NCBI GenBank assembly: GCA_900553295.1
Contig: USCR01000064.1
Span: 1-12,461, forward strand
Direction of reading: 5' to 3'
DNA length: 12,461 nt
Source of the DNA: an uncultured Eubacteriales bacterium
GTDB lineage: Bacteria; Bacillota; Clostridia; Christensenellales; Aristaeellaceae
In this document: positions 1 to 6,411 of the stretch, one piece after another
Layout of the letters: each line of letters starts with the position of its first letter
How positions within the stretch are numbered: position 1 is the first letter of the stretch
Made by a program: the position numbers and the translations under genes
The notes under the pieces: model-generated
Database searches by the model: none
What the model was told of the DNA's origin: nothing
Seen by the model: only the letters and a program-made list of their open reading frames with translations

Positions 1-457
1 CATAGGTCATGGCGATGATGTTGGCGGGATGCGCGTGGTAAATCACCCGGCAGGCCCCGTCCGTGGCCGCCTTGCGCACGGAATGATTCATGAAATGGCT
101 GGGGAACTCGCTGGTGGGCCGTCCGCCCTTCTCCAGGCCCCAGACAATGCGCCAGCTGTCCCCGGCGTCGTTGATCTCCAGCAGGCAGATGTTGTCCTGG
201 GGCGCCTCGATCACGTTGCGGAAATACTTGCCGCTGCCCGTGGCCAGGAAATATTCCCCCCGCAGGTTGTCCGCCTGAACGCCCATTTTGACCCAGCCGC
301 CGGGCAGGGTGTTCATGTAGGGGCGGCACTGCTCCACTTCCTCCGGGCGGAGGCGGTAGGTCAGGTTGCCGCCGTTACGCTCGTGCCAGCCCTGGAGCCA
401 GCCGTCGTTGCACATACGGATATATCCCTTCACAACCTCAATATCGGTAAAGGCCAT
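1..457 (-). CDS. rhaD: L-rhamnulose-1-phosphate aldolase RhaD (3' end cut by window edge)
   Basis: RhaD is the Zn-dependent class II aldolase that cleaves L-rhamnulose 1-phosphate into dihydroxyacetone phosphate and L-lactaldehyde, the last step specific to cytoplasmic rhamnose breakdown. The visible 152 codons begin MAFTDIEVVKGYIRMCNDGW and contain GWHERNGGNLTYR (residues 23-35), the TGSGKYFRN phosphate-site segment (73-81), PTSEFPSHF with Glu117, and HAHPANIIA with His141 and His143. The last three residues fall at the same numbers I recall for the catalytic Glu and zinc ligands of the E. coli enzyme. The remaining third or so, including the third zinc His, lies beyond the left edge. I chose the ATG at 457 because AAGGAGG (467-473) sits 9 bases upstream. 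An in-frame ATG at 466 directly abuts that site and is less likely. It starts 37 bases after the rhaA stop, as the third structural gene of the cluster. Confidence 0.95.
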   Translation of the reverse strand, partial: MAFTDIEVVKGYIRMCNDGWLQGWHERNGGNLTYRLRPEEVEQCRPYMNTLPGGWVKMGVQADNLRGEYFLATGSGKYFRNVIEAPQDNICLLEINDAGDSWRIVWGLEKGGRPTSEFPSHFMNHSVRKAATDGACRVIYHAHPANIIAMTY

Positions 458-494
458 CAGTCGCATCCTCCTTTTGCATGGGCTGTCCCGCGTG

Positions 495-1763
495 TCACAC
501 GCGCTTCAGCTGCACATCCTGTTCGTATTGCTGCACCTGGGGGAACCATTCCCCGTCCACCGGCGCGCCGCAGCGGCGGCAGTACTCGTCCCAGATTTCC
601 CCGAAGGGCATGGTTTTCAGCTCTTCCTGGCGCACCATCAGCTCGGTGAACCGGTCGCCGTCCTGGAGCGCCTTGAGCTGCTCATTGGGCGTGAGCAGCG
701 CCATGAGCAGGGCCTTCTGCACATTGCGGAAGCCGGTGACCCAGGCGGAAACCCGGTTGATGGAGGCGTCGAAGTAGTCCAGGGCCATGTGTACCCGGCC
801 TTCCAGGCCGCCGCAGCGCACGATCTCCTTGCAAATTTCCTTGGTTTCGTCGTCCAGGAGCACCACATGGTCGCTGTCCCAGCGGATGGGCCGGGTGATG
901 TGCAGCGCCAGCTCCGGGAAGAAGGTCAGCAGCGCGGGAATCTTGTCGCTGACCACCTCCGTGGGGTGGTAGTGGCCGTTGTCCATCAGGGGAATGCACT
1001 TGCCGGGGTTCATGGCCGCGTAGCTCAGGGCATACTCCGCGCTGCCCACGGTGTAGGCTTCCACGCCGATGCCAAAGACCTTCGACTCCACGCAGGGCTT
1101 GACCAGGTTGAAGTCAAAGGGCTCGGAGAGGATCTCGTCCATGCTCTCCTTGTAGCGCTGTCGGGGGCCCATGCGGTCGGCGGGCACATCCTTGAAGCCG
1201 TCGCCCGTCCAGATGTTCATGATGCAGGGCTGTCCCAGTTCCTCGGCCAGGTATTGGCTGATGCGGATGCTGGCCTTGCCATGCTCAATCCAGAAGCGGC
1301 GGGTCTTTTCATTGGGGGAGGCCAGGGTCAGCGGGTCGCACATGGGGTGGGAGAAGAAGGTGGGGTTGAAGTCGCAGCCCAGGCCGCGCGCCTTGCAGAA
1401 GTCCACCCACTTTTTGAAATGCTTGGGTTCCAGCTTGTCCCGGTCCACCCAGCCGCCGTTTTCCTCATCGAAAATGGCGTAGGAAGCATGCAGGTTCATC
1501 TTCTTGGTGCCGGGGCACAGCTTGAGCACCAGGTCCAGGTCGGCCATGAGTTCCTCGGGGGTGCGGGCGCGCCCGGGATAATTGCCGGTGGTCTGAATGC
1601 CGCCGGTGAGGGGCTTGGTGGGGTCGGTGTCAAAGCCCCGGACGTCGTCCCCCTGCCAACAGTGCAGGCTCACCGGGGCATGCCGCAGCTTTTCCATGGC
1701 GCGCTCCACATCCACCCCCAGGGCGGCGTAGCGCTCCTTGGCCATTTCATACATGGATTGCAT
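495..1763 (-). CDS. rhaA: L-rhamnose isomerase RhaA
   Basis: RhaA interconverts L-rhamnose and L-rhamnulose, the first step of the pathway, using two divalent metal ions in a TIM barrel. The 422-residue product matches the family length (about 419 in E. coli) and is alignable from VSLHCWQGDDV (31-41) to the C-terminus. Visible metal ligands are Glu226 in ESKVFGIG, Asp261 and His264 in DNGHYHP, His288, Asp296 and Asp298 in RWDSDHVVLLDDET, and Asp329 in LDYFDASIN. These assignments come from recalled E. coli ligands with a small offset. The reading frame stays open 11 codons further upstream, but that extension overlaps the end of rhaB and the ribosome binding site. ATG 1763, with AGGAGG 10 bases before it, is the supported start. 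The gene lies 16 bases downstream of rhaB and 37 bases upstream of rhaD, so co-transcription is expected. Confidence 0.97.
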   Translation of the reverse strand: MQSMYEMAKERYAALGVDVERAMEKLRHAPVSLHCWQGDDVRGFDTDPTKPLTGGIQTTGNYPGRARTPEELMADLDLVLKLCPGTKKMNLHASYAIFDEENGGWVDRDKLEPKHFKKWVDFCKARGLGCDFNPTFFSHPMCDPLTLASPNEKTRRFWIEHGKASIRISQYLAEELGQPCIMNIWTGDGFKDVPADRMGPRQRYKESMDEILSEPFDFNLVKPCVESKVFGIGVEAYTVGSAEYALSYAAMNPGKCIPLMDNGHYHPTEVVSDKIPALLTFFPELALHITRPIRWDSDHVVLLDDETKEICKEIVRCGGLEGRVHMALDYFDASINRVSAWVTGFRNVQKALLMALLTPNEQLKALQDGDRFTELMVRQEELKTMPFGEIWDEYCRRCGAPVDGEWFPQVQQYEQDVQLKRV

Positions 1764-1773
1764 GGTCGTTCTA

Positions 1774-1782
1774 CCTCCTTTA
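1774..1782 (-). promoter_or_regulatory. rhaA ribosome binding site fused to the rhaB stop codon
   Basis: On the minus strand TAAAGGAGG joins the rhaB stop codon (TAA, 1782-1780) to the rhaA Shine-Dalgarno sequence AGGAGG (1779-1774), 10 bases before the rhaA ATG at 1763. Ribosomes finishing rhaB would sit on the rhaA initiation site, which suggests translational coupling of kinase and isomerase. The sequence is seen directly; the coupling is inferred. Confidence 0.8.
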
Positions 1783-3174
1783 TGCTTTGGGAACATAGGT
1801 CACTACGTCAAAGCTGGCGCATTCCGCCTCCCGGGCCTGGGCCAGGTCCGCAAAGACGCCGCCGGCAATCAGCTGGGCCATCAGGTTGCCCAGGGCGGTG
1901 CCCTCGGTGGGGCCGGCCACCACCGTGCGCCCGGCGGCGTCGGCGGTCATCTGGTTCAGGGTCTGGTTCTGGCTGCCGCCGCCCACGATGTGCACCGTGT
2001 CATAGCGCTTGCCCGTCAGCTGCTCCAGCTGGGCAATGGCCTTGGCATAGCCTTCCGCCAGGCTGAGATTCACCATGCGCAGCAGCCGGGGCAGGGTCAG
2101 CTCCTCGCCCCCCTGCTCGGTGACGGCCAGCTGCAGTTCGGCAATCATATTTTTCGGCGCCAGGAAGCGGTTGTCCGCCACATCCACCCGCCAGGGCGTC
2201 TCCGGGGCTTCGGCGGCCATTTGCGCCATTTCCCCGAAGGAATAGCGCTTTTCCAGCTCGTTGCGCACGCACTGGAGAATCCACATACCCATGATATTTT
2301 TCAGGTAGCGGATCTTTCCGCCGTAGCCGCCCTCGTTGGTGAAGCCGCTTTCCAGGCTGTCGATGCCCGTGAGGGGCACGTCGTTCTCCACGCCCAGCAG
2401 GCTCCAGGTGCCGCTGGAAAGATACACCGCATTGTCGCTGCGAGCAGGCACGGCCATGAAGGCGCTGCCTGTGTCATGGGTAGCCGGGAGCACCACGTCG
2501 CAGCTGAAGCCCACCCGCTGGGCAATCTCCGGCAGGATGGGGCCCAGGTTGGTGCCGGGCATCTCAGGCCGATGGAAAATGCCCGCGGGAATGCCCGCCG
2601 CCGCCAGCACCTCCTGATCCCAGTCCCGGGTTGCGGAGTTGAGCATGCCGGTGGTGGAGGCTTCGGTATATTCGTTGGCCTTCCGCCCGGTCAGGCGGTA
2701 GTGCAGATAATCAGGAATCATGAGGAAATCCTGCGCCTGGTCCAACTGTTCCCGCGGCGTGGCCATGAGCTGGTACACGGTGTTGAAGGGCTGCTTGGCA
2801 ATGCCCGTGCGCCGGTACAGCTCGGTGAAGGGCATGGTCTGCTCCAGCTTGGCGTCCATGCCCTGGGTGCGGCTGTCCCGGTAGGCCACGGTATCCCCCA
2901 GCACCTGCCCCGCCTGGTCCAGCAGGACATAGTCCACCCCCCAGGTATCAATGCCCATGGAAACCGGGATTTTTCCCGCGGCCTTACAGGCGGCCATGCC
3001 CTTGAGCACATGCTCCCACAGGCGGTCCATCTGCCAGCACAGGTGGCCGTTGCGCTCCACCATGACATTATCGAAGCGGTAGATTTCCTCCAGGACAATC
3101 TTTCCTTCCTCCAGGTGGGCCAGGATGTGCCGCCCGCCCGAGGCGCCCATATCCACCGCCAGAACATAGGTCAT
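1780..3174 (-). CDS. rhaB: Rhamnulokinase RhaB (FGGY carbohydrate kinase)
   Basis: RhaB uses ATP to phosphorylate L-rhamnulose at O-1, the second step of rhamnose catabolism. The 464-residue protein is a FGGY-family kinase of the actin/hexokinase fold. It has DMGASGGR at 8-15 (first phosphate loop), GIDTWGVDY at 74-82, PATHDTGSAF at 230-239 with the likely catalytic base Asp234, SSGTWSLLG at 253-261, and GGGSQN at 398-403 in the ATPase C-terminal half. DMGASGGR together with SSGTWSL is typical of rhamnulokinases rather than xylulokinases or glycerol kinases. The length is slightly below the E. coli enzyme (about 489). AAGGAGGG at 3182-3189 lies 7 bases upstream of ATG 3174. It is the first structural gene after the regulator, with its own promoter in the 123-base gap. 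Confidence 0.96.
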   Translation of the reverse strand: MTYVLAVDMGASGGRHILAHLEEGKIVLEEIYRFDNVMVERNGHLCWQMDRLWEHVLKGMAACKAAGKIPVSMGIDTWGVDYVLLDQAGQVLGDTVAYRDSRTQGMDAKLEQTMPFTELYRRTGIAKQPFNTVYQLMATPREQLDQAQDFLMIPDYLHYRLTGRKANEYTEASTTGMLNSATRDWDQEVLAAAGIPAGIFHRPEMPGTNLGPILPEIAQRVGFSCDVVLPATHDTGSAFMAVPARSDNAVYLSSGTWSLLGVENDVPLTGIDSLESGFTNEGGYGGKIRYLKNIMGMWILQCVRNELEKRYSFGEMAQMAAEAPETPWRVDVADNRFLAPKNMIAELQLAVTEQGGEELTLPRLLRMVNLSLAEGYAKAIAQLEQLTGKRYDTVHIVGGGSQNQTLNQMTADAAGRTVVAGPTEGTALGNLMAQLIAGGVFADLAQAREAECASFDVVTYVPKA

Positions 3175-3224
3175 TGTGTTTCCCTCCTTCGTTTATGTAT
3201 GCATCCACGTACTGCTTCATCGTA

Positions 3225-3253
3225 ATTCTATCTTAGCAAAGTTTCCCATGAAA
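3225..3253 (-). promoter_or_regulatory. Probable rhaB promoter with weak -35
   Basis: On the minus strand TAGAAT (3230-3225) is a good -10 element, and 17 bases upstream the -35 position reads TTTCAT (3253-3248), a poor match to TTGACA. A good -10 with a poor -35 is common at promoters needing an activator such as an AraC-family protein. Transcription would start near 3218, giving a leader of about 44 bases before the rhaB ATG. The location is an AT-rich island in otherwise GC-rich DNA. Called by eye only. Confidence 0.55.
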
Positions 3254-3288
3254 AAACAGGACGTAATTTGCACGAAATTTCCGTCCTG
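3251..3288 (-). terminator. Rho-independent terminator of the AraC-family regulator gene
   Basis: Read on the minus strand, CAGGACG (3288-3282) pairs with CGTCCTG (3263-3257) and is followed at once by six T (3256-3251). Inside the loop AATTT and AAATT can pair as well, lengthening the stem after a small internal loop. It begins about 10 bases after the regulator's TAA (3300-3298). It should separate regulator transcription from the rhamnose enzyme genes, so those rely on their own promoter. Confidence 0.85.
3261..3282. repeat. Tandem 11-bp direct repeat, candidate regulator binding site
   Basis: On the plus strand ACGTAATTTGC (3261-3271) is followed without a gap by ACGAAATTTCC (3272-3282), a 9 of 11 match. 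The period equals roughly one turn of the DNA helix, so both copies face the same side. It ends 7 bases upstream of the -35 position of rhaB. AraC-family proteins such as RhaS bind repeated half-sites next to -35, so this is a reasonable operator candidate. Part of the repetition could instead come from the A/T symmetry of the overlapping terminator hairpin. Confidence 0.4.
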
Positions 3289-3297
3289 ACTTTCCGT

Positions 3298-4278
3298 TTA
3301 TGGGTTGCTGTTTTGCGTGCCGCACGCCTTGCGGCGCATTTTGGGCGAAAGGCCGAAGCGCTGGGTGTAAAGGCGGTAAAAGTAACTTGAATTGTTGTAC
3401 CCCACCAGGTTCATAATTTCGGATACGGGCAGGCGCGTGCGCAGCAGCAGCTCATCCGCCCGCATCAGGCGCTTTTCCTGCAAAAGCTCGGTCCAGCTGC
3501 GGCCCGTGGCGCGCTTGACCAGGCGGCTGATGTAGCTCAGCGTCACCCGGTGCCGGGCTGCCAGCGCGGTGAGGCTGGGCGCGGCGTAGTGATCCTGAAT
3601 CTCCCGCAGGGTTTCCCACACCAGGGCGTGGTCCGCCTGCCCCGGGAGGTTGCCCGCCAGGGTTTCCGGACGGCTGAGCAGGTGCAGGAACAGCAGCGTC
3701 ATGGCCGCCTGGTTCACCCGCAGGGGCGCGCCCCCCGCGGTGAGGGTAGCCACCATGCTCTCCAGCACGCACTGTACGGGCACATCCTGGGCAACGTGAA
3801 ATACCAGGGAGCTGAGCGCCTCGGGCCGGTCGGTGAGGCTGCCCACCAGGAAGCGGCCCAGGGGATTATCCTCCCCCACCGCCGCCAGCATCTCTTGGAA
3901 AAAGGCCGGCTGAACCATGATGTTCACCGCCAGGTCGCCTTCCTCCGCGCGCTCGATGGCATGGGTGGCCCGCTGGTTCATCATCAGCAGTTCCCCGGCG
4001 TGGAGGGCCACCTGCTCCCGGTCGTTAATCAGGTGCCGGGTCTCCCCGGCCACCATGTACATCATTTCCACATAATTGTGCCGGTGCCGTGGAAAGGCGG
4101 CAAACCGGGTATGCGGCCGCAGGGAGATCATTTCGCCGCTGGGCATGAGCTGCCCGCTCTCCACGCAGAAGTCCCCCTCCGTGCGGCCATAGTCCTCCCG
4201 GCGCACTTCTTCTCCACGGAGCAGCCGCTCCTCCTCCGGGGACAGGCGGCGCAACCGGTTCAGGATCTCCTCACGCAC
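3298..4278 (-). CDS. AraC-family transcriptional regulator, probable rhamnose-operon activator
   Basis: The 326-residue protein has an N-terminal cupin-like sensor region and a C-terminal AraC/XylS DNA-binding domain. The sensor shows RHRHNYVEMMYMVAGE (64-79, with His65, His67 and Glu71 in the cupin H-x-H-x3-E arrangement) and GELLMMNQRATHAI (95-108). The C-terminal 100 residues contain two helix-turn-helix units: LTALAARHRVTLSYISRLVK (236-255) and LPVSEIMNLVGYNNSSYFYR (283-302), the second followed by FGLSPKMRR, the family signature. Position directly upstream of rhaBAD suggests it senses L-rhamnose or rhamnulose and activates rhaB; that role is inferred from context. The frame is open far upstream, but the protein most likely starts at GTG 4278, 6 bases after GAGGTG (4290-4285). 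Everything further upstream is antisense to the topoisomerase gene. The ligand is not visible from sequence. Confidence 0.9.
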   Translation of the reverse strand: MREEILNRLRRLSPEEERLLRGEEVRREDYGRTEGDFCVESGQLMPSGEMISLRPHTRFAAFPRHRHNYVEMMYMVAGETRHLINDREQVALHAGELLMMNQRATHAIERAEEGDLAVNIMVQPAFFQEMLAAVGEDNPLGRFLVGSLTDRPEALSSLVFHVAQDVPVQCVLESMVATLTAGGAPLRVNQAAMTLLFLHLLSRPETLAGNLPGQADHALVWETLREIQDHYAAPSLTALAARHRVTLSYISRLVKRATGRSWTELLQEKRLMRADELLLRTRLPVSEIMNLVGYNNSSYFYRLYTQRFGLSPKMRRKACGTQNSNP

Positions 4279-4303
4279 ATGGGTCACCTCTTTTCCTGGG
4301 CTT

Positions 4304-4312
4304 ATTGTAGCA
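4304..4312 (-). promoter_or_regulatory. Extended -10 promoter of the AraC-family regulator
   Basis: The minus strand reads TGCTACAAT, an extended -10 element (TG, one base, TACAAT) with only a poor -35 (TTTTCT at 4332-4327). A start near 4297 would leave a very short leader of about 20 bases before GTG 4278. It lies back to back with the parE promoter. Confidence 0.6.
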
Positions 4313-4365
4313 GATATGCCGGGAAAAGAAAAGCAGGCCACAGTGCGGCCTCCATGCCGCGGTGG

Positions 4366-4394
4366 TTGATGATTTCTCCATTTTGTGGTATCAT
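4366..4394 (+). promoter_or_regulatory. Promoter of the topoisomerase operon
   Basis: TTGATG (4366-4371), a 17-base spacer and TATCAT (4389-4394) preceded by TGG form a sigma-70/SigA-type promoter with an extended -10. The parE start at 4432 follows with AAGGAG at 4418-4423, 8 bases ahead of the ATG. The expected leader is about 30 bases. The core GTGGTATCAT recurs at 8903-8912. Confidence 0.75.
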
Positions 4395-4431
4395 AAGGTT
4401 TCGGTAAATCAGAAAATAAGGAGTTGTCTGC

Positions 4432-6408
4432 ATGGCGCAAACCTACGAGGCGAAAAGCATACAGGTGTTGGAGGGATTGGACGCGGTACGTATGCGTCCG
4501 GGCATGTACATCGGCTCCACAGGCAGCCGGGGACTGCATCACCTGCTGTGGGAAATTGTGGACAACGCCATTGACGAGGCCGCCAACGGCTACGCGGACG
4601 AGATTCTGGTCACCCTGCACCAGGACGGCTCCGCCAGCGTGTTTGACAACGGGCGCGGCATGCCCGTGGACACCCACCCCACCCTGGGCATTTCCGGCGT
4701 GGAGGTCATCTATACCAAGCTGCACGCCGGCGGCAAGTTCAACAATGAAAATTACAGCTATTCCGGCGGCTTGCACGGCGTGGGCGCGTCGGTGGTAAAC
4801 GCGCTGTCCAAATGGGTCACGGTGGATGTTTTCCGGGACTGGACCCATTGGCGTATTTCCTTTGCCTCCAAGTATGACCCCAAGCTGGGGAAGGTCACCG
4901 CGGGCATCCCCCAGGGGCCCCTGGAAAAGGTGGGCAATACCCGCAAAAAAGGCAGCCTGGTGCGCTTTCTCCCCGACGACACCATTTTTGAGGACACCCG
5001 TTTCAACAGCGACCTGGTGGCCCGTCACCTGCAGGAGCAGGCCTTCCTGAACAAGGGATTGCGCATTGTGTTCACCGACGAGCGGGACAAGAACCCCGAA
5101 ACCCGGGAACGCATTTTCCATTACGAGGGCGGCATTGTGGACTTTGTCAAATACCTGGACACGGACAAAAATGTGCTCCACGAGCAGCCCGTTTATCTGG
5201 AAGGCCAGCGGGAGGACATCATTTTCAAGGCTTCCTTCCAGTACACCGATGGCTATACGGAAAACATCTTCTCCTACGCCAACAACATTCCCACCGGCGA
5301 GGGCGGCAGCCATGAAACGGGCTTCAAAGCCGCCTTCACCAAGGCGTTCAACGACTATGCCCGGCGCATCGGCGCCCTGAAGGAAAAGGACAACAACCTC
5401 TCCGGGGAGGACTTCCGGGAGGGCCTCACCTGCGTGATGATCGTCATGGTGAAAAATCCGCAGTTTGAGGGTCAGACCAAGGGCCGCCTGGGCAACACGG
5501 AAGTTCGTCCCGCGGTGGAAGCCATTGTGTCCCAGCGGCTGACGGAATTCCTGGAGGACCTGAAAAACCAGGAGCTGGCCCAGAAAATCGTGGAAAAGGC
5601 CGTCCGCGCCGCCCAGGTGCGGGAAGCCAGCCGCAAAACCCGGGACCTGGCCCGGCAGAAAAACCAACTGGAGGCCGCGCCCCTGGTGGGCAAGCTGGCC
5701 AGCTGCACCGGCCGGCACCCGGAGGATAACGAGCTGTTCATCGTCGAGGGCGACTCCGCCGGCGGCAGCGCCAAGCAGGGCCGGGACCGCCGCTTCCAGG
5801 CCATCCTCCCCCTGCGGGGCAAGCCCCTCAACGCCGAAAAGAAGCGCCTGGACCAGGTGCTGGCCAACGAGGAATTCCGCAGCCTGATTACCGCCCTGGG
5901 CACCTCCATTGAGGACGGCTTCAACCTCTCCTCCCTGAAGTACAACAAGGTCATCATCCTCTCCGATGCGGACCAGGACGGCGCGCACATCCGCGCCATT
6001 CTGCTCACGTTCTTCTACCGCTACATGCGGGAGCTGGTGAGCACCGGGCACGTATACATCGGCATGCCCCCCCTGTACAAGGTGCAGAAGGGGGACAAGG
6101 TCTGGTACGCCTACGACGACAAGGAACTGTCCAAGTGCACCAAGGCCGCGGGCAAAGGCTACAACCTACAGCGCTACAAGGGCCTGGGTGAAATGAACCC
6201 CGAGCAGCTCTGGGCCACCACCATGGACCCCAGCCAGCGCAAGCTCCTCCAGGTGACCATCGACGACGCCGCCCAGGCGGACAGGCTCATCACCATCCTC
6301 ATGGGGGACAAGGTGGAGCCCCGGCGGGAGTATATCAGCCAGTTTGCCGACTTCAACCGGCAGGATACCTTTGAATTACCCGAACATCAGCGGCAAGGAG
6401 GGAACTAA
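4432..6408 (+). CDS. parE: Type IIA topoisomerase subunit B (ParE/GyrB family, probably topo IV ParE)
   Basis: This is the ATPase and Toprim subunit of a DNA gyrase or topoisomerase IV, which passes one DNA duplex through another. The 658 residues have the family order. The GHKL ATPase has Glu41 (EIVDNAIDEA, 41-50), DNGRGMPV (72-79) and GGLHGVGASVVNAL (112-125). The transducer region carries the QTK loop with Lys350. The Toprim domain has EGDSAGGSAKQGRDRRFQAI (439-458) and metal-binding Asp512, Asp514 and Asp516 (SDADQDGAHIR). The tail contains QRYKGLGEMN (580-589). Asp441 and Arg462 occupy the positions of the quinolone-related Asp426 and Lys447 of E. coli GyrB; Arg at the second is usual in Gram-positives. 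GyrB and ParE are hard to separate by eye. KGYNLQRYKGLGEMN resembles ParE, and the partner lacks a normal GyrA-box, so parE is preferred. A primary gyrB should exist elsewhere. Confidence 0.9.
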   Translation: MAQTYEAKSIQVLEGLDAVRMRPGMYIGSTGSRGLHHLLWEIVDNAIDEAANGYADEILVTLHQDGSASVFDNGRGMPVDTHPTLGISGVEVIYTKLHAGGKFNNENYSYSGGLHGVGASVVNALSKWVTVDVFRDWTHWRISFASKYDPKLGKVTAGIPQGPLEKVGNTRKKGSLVRFLPDDTIFEDTRFNSDLVARHLQEQAFLNKGLRIVFTDERDKNPETRERIFHYEGGIVDFVKYLDTDKNVLHEQPVYLEGQREDIIFKASFQYTDGYTENIFSYANNIPTGEGGSHETGFKAAFTKAFNDYARRIGALKEKDNNLSGEDFREGLTCVMIVMVKNPQFEGQTKGRLGNTEVRPAVEAIVSQRLTEFLEDLKNQELAQKIVEKAVRAAQVREASRKTRDLARQKNQLEAAPLVGKLASCTGRHPEDNELFIVEGDSAGGSAKQGRDRRFQAILPLRGKPLNAEKKRLDQVLANEEFRSLITALGTSIEDGFNLSSLKYNKVIILSDADQDGAHIRAILLTFFYRYMRELVSTGHVYIGMPPLYKVQKGDKVWYAYDDKELSKCTKAAGKGYNLQRYKGLGEMNPEQLWATTMDPSQRKLLQVTIDDAAQADRLITILMGDKVEPRREYISQFADFNRQDTFELPEHQRQGGN

Positions 6409-6411
6409 GCC

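Noticed and set aside
1764..1796. Upstream ATG at 1796 extending RhaA by 11 residues
   Set aside because: It would overlap the end of rhaB and place the AAGGAGG site inside the coding region; ATG 1763 has that site correctly spaced and matches family length.
366..3225. Long plus-strand open frames opposite rhaA and rhaB
   Set aside because: They mirror well-conserved rhamnose genes on the minus strand and have repetitive His/Gly/Ala composition typical of antisense shadow frames.
3171..3300. CcpA cre site or CRP site at the rhaB promoter
   Set aside because: I found no convincing match to either consensus in this gap.
4279..6051. Upstream continuation of the regulator's reading frame, giving an open frame of more than 900 codons on the minus strand
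   Set aside because: It runs antisense through parE, whose motifs are unambiguous, and has no domain of its own; the GTG at 4278 with a good ribosome binding site is the real start.
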